Shown here: piece by piece, positions 22,101-34,100 of the stretch
Layout of the letters: every line of letters starts with the position of its first letter
Position numbering within the stretch: position 1 is the first letter of the stretch
Source of the DNA: Sclerodactyla briareus
Lineage: Eukaryota; Echinodermata; Holothuroidea; Dendrochirotida; Sclerodactylidae
Length of the DNA stretch: 64,000 nt
Assembly (NCBI GenBank): GCA_026419785.1
Contig: JAODTK010002599.1
Span: 372,001-436,000, forward strand
Direction of reading: 5' to 3'
Program-made: the position numbers and the translations under genes
The notes under the pieces: model-generated
The model's database searches: none
Told to the model about the DNA's origin: nothing
What the model saw: the letters and a program-made list of their open reading frames with translations, nothing else

Positions 22101-25100
22101 CATCGCTACCCCGATCGTCAAGCTGGATGGGTCAGACAGAGGTGTGTCGCCCGCCTTCTGGGACGCAAAGTCGTCAACGGTCAAGCCTGCTGGAGACTCC
22201 TCGCTTCCTTTGAGCTCTTCCTAGTGGTGAGTCAAAATTGTGCTATTCTGCTAATCCTGTTAAGGAAATAACCGATCCAGTTGCATTACAAGACATCCGC
22301 CGGCGGGTAAACCACCAACGTGTATATCCCCACATTTGAGCAATCCGTGGGCGACTACGTCAATCACATTTGATATCAAGGAGTATCTGTGAGATCAAGT
22401 TGTGGTGTGTGGAAAGTTTTGTCAGAAGTTTGTTGCCGGCCTAAGAATCTCCAGGTTTGTGACAGGCCAAATTAGTAAGTAGGTTGCAGACAAGTAGGTT
22501 GCAAGATGGTTGCGATGTCCAAAATGTGCAAATCTGTGATGAAAAGTTTCTTAAAAAAATCCAAAGTGGCCGCCGGATTGGGTCCCATGGGGCGAAAGTT
22601 GGTCCCAAAACGATCGCTACGTTCCGAAACGCGAAAATCAGCCATAAAGTTTTGTCAAAAATTCAAGCTGGCCGCCCTCATGGTGGTGCGGCGGCGCCCA
22701 CTTTCGAAATCATTCAAGATTTTTAATCCGATAAACATGTGTGCGAAGTCAATTTGACAATGGGTTTGGAAGATAAGTCGCGTTAACACAAAATTCCCTG
22801 CGGCTCCGGCGAAGACAAAACCATAATATCCCCATGTGGGGATATAATGATATGGCATCAAGGGTTTTATTAAGGTGTGCATCTTTCGAACCTCCCCTGA
22901 AGAAAAATTACATTTTACTAATCCTGCTTGCAGTAAAATGTGGGATGAATTGGTTCCATTAGAGTGGTGATGCCATACTGAGATGATAGTGCTATGGGGA
23001 GAATCCTATCCCTGGCGATCCATTGACATTGCACCCGACAATGATTGACGCTGTTATGTAGAATATGGAGATGAACAGTATGTTGTAATATTGTCTTGTC
23101 TATGTGCCAGCCATGTACGGCCAACTTTTTGCATCAGTTGCCCTACCTATGGCCTAGAGGATTTTTCCCCACCAGTGCTGGAGGGTGATTGCGCTCCTTG
23201 CATTGATATTTCATTCACACATACTGGCCCTTTTCACAGCCAGGTTGCTCTACCTAGGATTTGTCTTTGGGGCTTTCCTGCAATCCAGTTAGAGTAACAC
23301 AAACTGTATGATGCTGGTAGGATGTTTCACATACAAAGGGTATGCTTGTTGTTCGGTGTAACTCGCACAGGGACATTTCACTCTTCAGGTTGTTCAGGCA
23401 TTAGGTTGCCATCATCAATGCACCAGAACTCCTTGTGGTGAACATGCACACTAGCGACCAGAACAGGCCTGTATCTATTTTAGCAGAATCTGCTAGAACG
23501 GCATCGTACTGGTTACCAGATTTGGCTGTCCAGATTGCAGCTGGTTTTCGAGCATTCGAATGTGTTACCTTTTTGATTGAATGGTTTGCTCATGGCCTAC
23601 ATTTGTCCTGCCTTATTTCACAACAATAATGATAGGAGTGAAAAGCAGTAGTAGTACCATTTTGCTCTACCGGATATTGTATGTGGAGAACAAGGGGGGC
23701 CTGGGGGGTTGCATTCGGCCACTGGTTGCATTCGGCCACAGTTATAAATTTGGGTAATTTTGGTTCTCATCTTATCCCCAGCAGTGTCTTCGCTAAGGTG
23801 CGGGATTGCGCGATATGGCATATTATTGTTTGTCAGACATTGTAAACTGCAGGGAAACACTATTTTTGTGTCTACAATGAAGCAGCACATTAATAACTAT
23901 TGATGGACATGATTTTGCATGTTAACCATGTGCAATGGGACCAAATCACTGTGAAATAACGTTAAAATCTTCAATCTTAAAACATTTAAAAATCATCAAA
24001 TAATGAAACCTGCATGATAGGATGGGTTGATACAAACCCATTTCGAAAAAGATTAAATATTGAACAGGAAGGCCCTCCAAATCACACAAGACTATTTGAT
24101 TTACCATCTGATTTTTATGTAATGCATTCTTCCTATCTTTCATGAGGAATGGTTCACATCTGTCTAATTTTTATTTCAAATTCCATGGTCTGCCAATGGA
24201 ACACTCCGCTTTTGATCTTTTTACACCAAGGGATTCACTTTAATAATTACTTGAATGCTTCAACCATTCTTCTTGTTTCGTCAGGTGAGCAGTCGACCTA
24301 CCTCATGCCTCCGCAGCGTGGTGATCTCTTCATTGTTCCAAACGGAATCCGGCCAGTCCTTCAAAGGACTGGGGTTAGAGGTAGGCGGTGGTGATTTGCA
24401 GGGAAGGCTTTGTTTTAAAAACATAAACAGTCCGCAGACAGTATAGGCATTGCTGGCATTTGTGGTGTCTTACCTGAGGGGGAAAAATGACTAAATAAAT
24501 GGTAACATTGGCCTAGTGTCTCTTTGTTGAGGCTTCTCAGGGGAAGAGTAAAGTTAGAAATGAACAGTTTCACTTGTAAATTAGACCCATCTCAGTTGGT
24601 GATCACCTTAGATGAGGTAAAAAGTTCAAAATGGGAAGTTTTTTTTTTGCTTTCTGGACCTGTCTCCCTTCCCCGATCCGCCATGATAAATCAAACCTGC
24701 AGTGAGGTAAAGGCCGGAATGGAAAAGTAATTTGAGCTTACAAATATTGGGAGGTGAGGAGAGTGAACAGAACTAGAGCAGATTCACATAAAAGTAAATT
24801 CACTCTGATTTTTTTACTCAACCAGCTAGCTGGTTGAGCTATAGAATCTGCATGTCACTTCGGTCTTTCTACCGCGGGACTGCACATGGTGCTCTAGTTT
24901 CTTACCAGTATGTTGTACGTTTGGGTGAGAGTGAATGTTGAATGAATGGAACCACCAGTTTTCAAGAAGTTAATTTGTGACTTTTTAACCTATTAGTGAG
25001 AAATCTGGGGGGGGGGGGGTAAGGAAAACAGATAGAATGGAGGACTTGAAAAATGTAGTGCTATATCTTGGATTGCCTCCAGGGCAGTAAATGTAACACC

Positions 25101-28100
25101 CAGCTACTGAATTTAGTTGCTTGTTGTGACATACGCTGTTTGCTCATGATAGCCGGGAGGAGATAGAAATGAGGACAGGAGGAAAAAAAAATGTCGGAGT
25201 AATCTGTTAGAAGAGTTCTCAGCTAATAATAATAATAATGAAAACAATAAAATTATACAAACATTAATACTGTGTTATTAGAACCTTATTAGTATAGCGC
25301 GGACCTGAGTGAGAGTCCACGTTTTGTTGTTATCGGAACATTAGCAGGTTTGATTGTAACCAACCAATAGAAACAATGAATATAATTGTGTTAGCTGTTT
25401 CAAATGGCGTGAATTCTCCCCTTCTTCCAGATCCTTCTCTTGGGGTGGTACGTAACATGAAGAAGTTCCAGCTCTCCTCTGTGACCTCTCCCGGAATCGA
25501 GTTTGAGGTAGGGGAGGAAGATCATCCAGTCTAAGGTCATCAAGGAAACACCAAGAAGAACCCCAACTTCAGCGCAGTCCGGTATCTCATGGAAGTGGTG
25601 AGTCCCTCTTCTCCTCTCATCTCTTCTCTTCTGTCTTGTCTCTGGCTGGAGGACTTTGTTTGACTATGGCAGTTGGCAGATTTTGCGGGGGGGCGGGCAT
25701 CGTTTTAACATGTGGGGCAGTGGTTGTCAAGCACAGTACAAGCAAGAACCTACCGTGACTAGATCAAGGTTGAACTGGAATAGACAGTGAACTCAATCAC
25801 AAATCGAACTGAATACTATAGTGGACTCAACAACACATTCAATTGGAATACTATAGTTTGTCGCATCACAATTGAACTGGAATGCTATAGCGATCAATCA
25901 CCATCTGAATTGAACTGGAATGGTACCATCACAAATTTAAGCTGGATGGAATCGTAAATTGACTTGAATCCCAAATGGAAATGGAATGCTATTAGTGACT
26001 CAATCATAATCACGAATTGAACTGGAATGGTAACATCACAAGTTAAGCTGGAATAGTACATCGACTCAATCACAATTGAACTGAATGCTATAGTGACTCA
26101 ATCACAATCACGAATTGAATTGGAATGGTACCATCACAAGTTAAGCTGGAATAGTACATTGACTCAATCACAAATTGAACTGAATGCTATAGTGACTCAA
26201 TCACAATCACAAATTGAACTGGAATGGTTACCATCACAAGTTAAGCTGGAATAGTACATGACTCAATCACAAATTGAACTGGAATGCTTATAGTGACTCA
26301 ATCACAATCACAAAATTGAACTGGAATGGTTACCATCACAAGTTAAGCTGGAATAGTACATTGACTCAATCACAAATTGAACTGGAATGCTATATGACTC
26401 AATCACGATCACAATCACGAATTGAACTGGAATGGTTACCATCACAAGTTAAGCTGAAATAGTACATTGACTCAATCGCAAATTGAACTGTAAATGCTAT
26501 AGTGACTCATCACAACCACGAATTGAACTGGAATGGTACCATCACAAGTCAAGCTGGAATAGTACATTGACTCAATTACAAATTGAACTGGAATGCTATA
26601 GTGACTCAATCACGATCACAATCACGAATTGAACTGGAATGGAACATTGACTCAATCTCAAATCGAACTGGAATAGGACAGTGACTCAATAACAATTTGG
26701 AACTGGAATAGTACATTGACTCAATCACTAATTGAACTGGAGTAGTACAGTGACTATAGAGTCACAACTTGAAAATTCAAATGGAATAATAGAGTGACCC
26801 CAGTCACAATTTCAGAAATCGAATTGGAAAAGTACAATGACTCTGGTCTTGAATGAAAAAAAAATGAAATGGATCAGTACAGTGTCTCAAATAACAGCTT
26901 CAAAAATTCTATTAGGTCACAAATTGAAATAGAATTTGAGTCAAACACTTGTGACGTACAGTGTCTCAAGTTGCAACTTATGTCATTCCATTTCAAAGTT
27001 GCAACTCATTGAAATGGAATATTACAGTAACTTGAATCACAATTTTAAAAATCAATTTGGAATACTACAGTGATTTGAGTGACCCACGTAGAAATTGTGA
27101 TGGGAGAGTAGACAAATTCAGTTGGAATTGCAAATTGACTGGAGTGAAAAAGTTGCTGTGAAGAGTCCTGAGTCACTCTGGTCACAGCTCTACTCGTGAT
27201 ACTGCAAGGGTTGAGCTGTTAGCTCAGTCAAACCTAGGAAATTGGAAATGGTAATCTGTTTGTTGCTCTCTCATATAGTGCTCCACATGTGAGATATATG
27301 ACAAGTTGTGATGTCGGACCTCGTGGTATTCCTTGTGATTGCGACATCACATCATCTCTATTACTCATAATTGTTAAAAATACAACAGTCCCCAACCTGG
27401 GACCCTTGTTCGAAGGTAATAAACATAGTCGATGGAAAAATTTGTACTCTCAAAAAACCTGACAACAGTTGGGAACTTTGAAAAACTAGAAATTGTTCAG
27501 CAGATTTGATTATAAAAAATATTGCAAGACTCCAGTCGCGTTATTGTAGTTTGCATCCTGTTGTCCTTTATGCCAGCTGAAGTGGCAACACCGACTGACG
27601 AACGTTCATAACAACATAGCAGTTATTCACTGGACTTTTCAGCAAGTGTCATTGTGTTCTGCAAAATTACCTGATGTTCTGATGCCATGAAGGAATTAGG
27701 TACTTCTCTACTGGCTACGTATTGGTCATAGTGTCATTGAAAGGTGGCTAATCAGCCATCCTGTTTACTACTCTATCGTTGTTTTGGATGACGTATTTTA
27801 TAACATGAATGTTGTTAAACTTCCATTTCAATTACCAGGACCTACCTAAGGAGGAGCTCTACACGCCCCCAATGCAGCTCAAGTCCGGGACCCACAGGCC
27901 TTGGGCGGAAACCATCGTGGGGACCTCCATCATCAAGAATCTGACGCCCTACAGGTGTGAACCAGCACCCGTCGCGGGCGCGGTCCCACCGCCCAGCAAC
28001 CAGGTAAATTTTTGCATGTAACCTGATTCATATTTAGTCATGCCCATTCATCCCATGTAACTAGAAAATACTGTGATTACATTGGCGTGTGTGTTTGTAC

Positions 28101-31100
28101 GTGTGTGTGTGTATGTATGTCACCTTCTCTCATTAGCAAGAAGTACCAAAAAAACACTGATGGATGCGATTCATAGGTGCCGCAATATCCATCTTTATAT
28201 GCTCTAGACTTTGCTGTTAGTATCTGCTAGCAGGCATCTGCTAGCAGGCATTTGGCTCCTCTCTTGGACCTTTAAGATTCAGGTTTGATTGAATGTACCA
28301 AATGCAAAAAACAAAAAAAACAAAACACTGATCGCCCAAAAGGTGAGGAAAAATTAGTTCATGATCCCACTATTTTTTCCTGTAATATTTCATTTAAAAT
28401 TGGTGTAAACCATCAAAATACAGGAAAATTCATTTCACTCAAATTAGGGACTTTTGTTGAATGGGGAGGGAGAGACACAATTTGTGTCATCTGTGAGTTT
28501 AGGACTGATTGGATCCTATTCAACCCATTCATTTTGAAGGTGGGCAGAGGAACAGTCTCTCCAATATTTGTCCGAAGTCTTGTAGCTAGCAAGGGGGGGG
28601 GCACTCTCACATACCACACCAATAGGTGTTGAGGAACAGGGAAAGAGGATGTACTGCCATGCCCCCCTCCCCACCTTTGTATCACTATGACTTGTTCGGG
28701 CATCCCTATTCTTTGAAGACTGCCCCTTCTCTTCTGAGGGCTGCAACCTATAGGCATCGAGGTATGGTGAGAGAGTATGCATTAAGTCCCCACCCACAAG
28801 AACCCTACCTACATTGAACACACACACACACCTTTTACCACCATTTTCACATGATTGGGTAACATGTAATTCCCTAGTCAATTGTATGAACTCCCCTCAT
28901 ACCCACGCTAGGCGAGTCATTGTCAAAGGTGGGTCATGCGACTTTACATTGACACACCACTGAGTCACCCAGATGACTTGCAATTCCTTGAAAATGACCT
29001 ACCAGTAGACCAGCTCTATTCCCCACATAATCTGAGTGAAGTGACACACCCCAGAGTCAGATTTGTGACTGAACATTCAGGGAAGTGATGGACATGCAAG
29101 TCACACTGGGTTTGAAGATGACCCACATTTGCCTGACCATGACCTAGGTGCTGTGGGGGGAGCCTCTTGCAACAGACAAGTGCGTAAGAGTTGTTGCCTA
29201 GGCAGGACCTACCTGGTCAACAATACTGTATTCCATTGCGAGCCAGAGAAAGTTAGCCAGCTACTGTAGGTAGCAATCACATCATCGCCCCTGCTTCACC
29301 CGGCGGTGATCTTGAGATCATAGTGAGGCGAGTACACTTGAAGGGTTGTCCCTAAAAATGAGCAGTCCTGGATTTCCATGGAAAAACCCTCTCATATCCT
29401 ATTTGCAGTTTGGGGCAATTTGTGTGTTTCGTCAGGCTGTTTCAAGTTTGTGTACCAATGTATCCTAAATCCCCAATCACCATACAATACTATATTCTGT
29501 TTTGCACATTTGTAGCTGAAACTGTCTATGCATTTTGTTTTGTTTCCATGTGCTAGCCGAATCGCAGTGTAAGGAGAATATTTTTAATCTGTGTGGGTTC
29601 ATGTCTGCAAAAGCAAAAGGAAGACTAGGTCTTCTGCATAGAAGACTGCATAGAATGACTGCTTGGGAAATGTAGCCCTTGAATGAAGCTGTTTTCCAAA
29701 AGCAGCCAATGAGTTAATTGGCTTGTGGTTCACACTCAAGCTAGAGTCATAACCTAAATTTGAGAGCCAACTGGAGCCTTAATGGAGAATGGTCCATGCA
29801 TGACACCATACTAGGGGATGACCAGATTGTTTCGTGGCCGTCGCTTGTTGTTTCCACAAGATAAAAAGAATGCAACCAAATGGCCAATGATTGGGAAATG
29901 GTGGTTGGCGTAAGCCCTCCTCCCTGCAATTCCATTTGTTTGTCGATCGGTTGCCATTTAGGTTCCTTGAACAGATTATTCTCTCCCGTAGCTGCCGATG
30001 GCGCTGCCCAAGCACCGGCTACCCTGCCCACTGAAGGTAACTGAAAATGTAACCTGTACTCTGCTTGCTTGCTTGCTCGCTCCCTCCCTCCTGCTTCCTG
30101 AAACGAGAACTTGTTTATTCCAGGTGGAGGTGGAAACATTCATTGCTTTCTAACAGCCTGTGATGTTAACATTTAACATGTATTTAACATACAATACCGT
30201 ATTCATTCTAATAGAAAACGCACCTGCACTTCTTTTCCTAATGGAAGTACAGTGAATTAAGGTCTGATACAAAGTTTTGTACAAATTTTGGTCATTTTGT
30301 AATCAGACGACCCCAAAAAATATTTTTGTTGCCCTCATTACAATAAATGGGGTGCTCTTCCATATGTTTCTGCTCCAGATCATTTTGTCGTACATTGCGC
30401 CTTGGACATACGCGTATCATTTTATATGTATGGCTAGTTCAGCTAATCAATGTGCTGATTATTGCACATGCCTGCGTGTTCGCAATGGGCTTCATTAGAA
30501 TGAATACGGCATGTGGGTAGATGATGTTGAAGTGACACATCAACACGTGTGTCCATAATATCATCATCTACCAGAATATATTTCTGTCTGAATCTTCAAC
30601 TTTTGAAGAATGGGAAAGTTTCCCATAAGAATGTTATACAGTGCTGCCCACAGGGGGAATAATGGAGGGGAGAGACAACAGGGATTGGGGGACAAATGTC
30701 TTTGGACTCTGGGCGCAATCCGAGGGCCCAGATATCTTATCCCACTGTCGATGAGAGCCCACGCTGCAGTTCTGCATCTAATCTGTGGCATGGCTCTCGA
30801 TGATCTCAATTATAAAACCCCCAGCCCATGTGGAGCAATTATTTCTGACACATTGCATTGTGCATGGTGCCTCATACAGGTAACATGGTATCAGAAATTA
30901 TTCCTGTGCCCTCTAACAGAGGAAGGTTTTCATGCTCTGCTGAAGGATAAAAATAGTGGTGTGAAACCGAACCTCAAAATATTGTTTCATGACAAGAGCG
31001 TCCTAATACCCCACCTAACAGCGTCAATGGTAGTAGTACAGGGCACCAAGTCCTTCTCCCAGGGTCCGTTACAGAACCATGCATGAGAGGGGCACCCATG

Positions 31101-34100
31101 GTTTCGGGAAGCGAAATTGGGAGGGGCTACTGTAGTTCCTTCTGGGAGGTCGGGAGGGTTGTAGATGTCCCAAGAGTGTAGTGTTACTGAGGTATAAGGA
31201 TTATTTCTTCAGTTGAACATCACATGTTGTTCATCAACACATTCACCATCCACTCATCATTGTTAGGATACCTTAGTTCAGTAGGTGTGGTAGGATGGTA
31301 GAATCTGATGTGGTGGGTTTGTTTAAATGGTGCGGCAGAGAACCTGCTACCTCGACCATTTTCTCGTGTGTCCATTGCTCGTTGAATAGTTCATTCTTAT
31401 CAGTATTTCAAGTTGTTACTGGTAGATGGCATAGTACTATTGACAGTCTGGAAGTAATCTCTATTCAGGCATTGACAGGCTGTTCACATTGCATTTTTCT
31501 CTCCCTTTTGAACTTGGTGGTGGTGTCCAGCCTCACATATCCTGTTGGAGTTGTCTCAGTGAAGAAAAATCCATCTTATTTTGCTTAACTTTATTTACAT
31601 CTGATTGTGGTGAAGTTTATGACTGTAACAAAACAGGAGTCATTAGGAGATGATATCTGGTCATCTCCCTTTTCTGGTGTCCTGGCTATAGGTTGTCAGA
31701 AAGAGTCAAGGAATCACTAGGCCTTTTGAGGATATTTTTTTTATATATTTTTTTTTTTCATCTATTTATTATATCCTTTCTAACGAGTGTGGTGCCAAAT
31801 AGCTTGGTCCTTACAAAAAGTTGTATTTACTCAACTCTTTCTATTATTGTTCCTCTTTCGGAAGAAAAACAAACAACAAATTTTCGCCCAGATATTTGCT
31901 GTCAAGTGTGTTCGTGCCCTTTCCTGCTAACTTAGGGAGAAGAATGCCCCACTCCTCAATGTGCCTACCATGCAATCTTGTGTAAATGATACATTGATTT
32001 GGAATGATGGATAACAGAGAACAAGAAAATAGTGAGTTTATTGCCTATTCTTGAATGTCTCGGTTCAGCCGCAGAGGATGACTCCATTCTTCTTTTCTCT
32101 CGTCACTCATGAGTGTCATCGGTCTGTTTCTCTTTCTATCAATTTCTCCTCTGCGCAACAGTTTGTGTGCGGGGTAACATACCAATCACAAAACGAAATG
32201 CTCTTTGTTCATTTGGCAGTCAATTCTCAGGATCCCTTGTGTCACTTACACAACATATGAATAAACATGTGTTTTCTGGAATGCAGCCAATTTACCATGT
32301 GGGTTAAAGCTTAGTAACTGTTAAAAACCAAACATTTCCATGGCTATTAAGAGACTGAGGATACGATTCCACTAAATAACATATTTCGCGATGTAGTCCT
32401 CTGAGCTTACTTCTCCCTAGTCTTGTGTTAAGACAATGATATGATTGATTATTCCCGATTACCACTGCTTTATGTATACCACTCCCGGAATTTTTGCAGT
32501 GCGCCATCATGCGCACATGTACTTTCGGGGGTTTGTATCATCGTCTTGTCCAAATTGCAATCTGCTTCCAATATTGGATGGAGTTAATCACAACAGATAG
32601 GGAACACACCCCTGCTCCGGATATTCAAATATGTCCTGAATGGTTTGACCCTAACAGCTGTTACCGTTAGCCGTTTGACACTCAAACTGATTCTTCTCAT
32701 TCACCACGCCCACATTTCGGTAATTTGGACAAGACGATTATTCAGTCAGTTGGCTCCTATTTTTTTGTTTAGACAGATAAGAACATCCAGCTTCAAAAAA
32801 GACTAAAACAATACTCATCTCAATGCAAGACTAACTTCTCCCTAACTATAACGCTAAAAGATGCATCTGGTGATGGAATGGTTTTCTCAATTGTCCCTGT
32901 GTGTAGTAGCACACTATCAGTCTCAGAATGCTTCCGCAAAGCCTGGCACTGCCTCGAGGATTCTGCATGCAACTTGACCCCCTCCCCCTCTCTGAAGGTG
33001 AGTGGGGAAGAACTAGACATAGGTTTCTCCTACCTGCAATTAGAAGAGGTTCCCTCCTTCTCAGTGACACTGTTCAGTCTTGATCTCTCTCTATCCTGAG
33101 TTTTATTCCACTGGTGTAAGTAAGACTTGGACTCTCAAATCCTGTTTTTTTGTTTTTTCTTTTCCTCGTTCCAATCTCTGTCAACTTTCCATCATTTCTT
33201 CTTGCAACATTGCGCCTTTGGTGTTTCTGTATATGAGCTTGGTTATTGTGCGTCTTCCCATTCATCCATCTTTTTTCCGATTGCCGTCAACCTTGCTCCA
33301 TGGTATCCATTCGTCATCTGGTGCTACCCCTTCATTCACCCCTGCTGTCACCCCCTCCCTGACATCCCCTTCCAATTTTTGTTGGCAATATAGGGTGGAA
33401 AGGGTGAAGTAGTCAACCCACCTGTCCTGCTTAATTAGAGAAGATGGAAAAAGGAAATCAGGCATTACATCATTTAGTTATGTCCCTGTGGATTCAAGTC
33501 GAGGATGAGAAAAATCTAATACAATCAGCGTCTGTACTGGTCAGGATAGTGATCTGCGGTCACTGGGTCTCACGATGATTTAATATATACATTGGCCTGC
33601 TAAGTTGTGTAGACTATATACATCTCCGTTCTCATTGAATCATGCGATTGCATCTTTTTTAAGGGAAAGGTGATGGTAGCAGTAGCCCATATTCTGCTGA
33701 TAGCTCTGCCAAATCCATTCGGTCCCTATCCATACACAACAGCATTTCAAAAACAACTGAACTGCTCTGTTGAAAACTTGGGAACAGGCAGAAAGTCTTT
33801 CCCAAATTGCCTCAATGTGTGTCTGTTTGAAACAGAGCAAACACGTTAGCAAAAATATTGGGAGTATCTGAATATCCTATACTTCCCACATATTCTCCAG
33901 TATAAGCCAGTTCGTGGTTTGAAGTGCGCATGCTTACTACGGAACAGTTCAGGGGAATAACGAGAGTCCCTGCATAGCAATATTGTTACGGCTCATTCAA
34001 CTGTCACCACTATTCTGAAACGCAACCAACTCATCCCAACTTTTCCGATGTTACTGTTTGATAAGTATGGGAGGAAATCTGTAAAGTTTTGTGTTGGTAG

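Noticed and set aside
25507-25515. donor 'gag|gtaggg' inside the C2E exon
   Set aside because: Ferlin coding sequence (VGGEII, SKVIKE, KKNPNFS) continues past it to the real donor at 25,598.
30610-31086. 158-codon + strand frame
   Set aside because: No domain likeness, no convincing splice sites, and composition like the surrounding intron.
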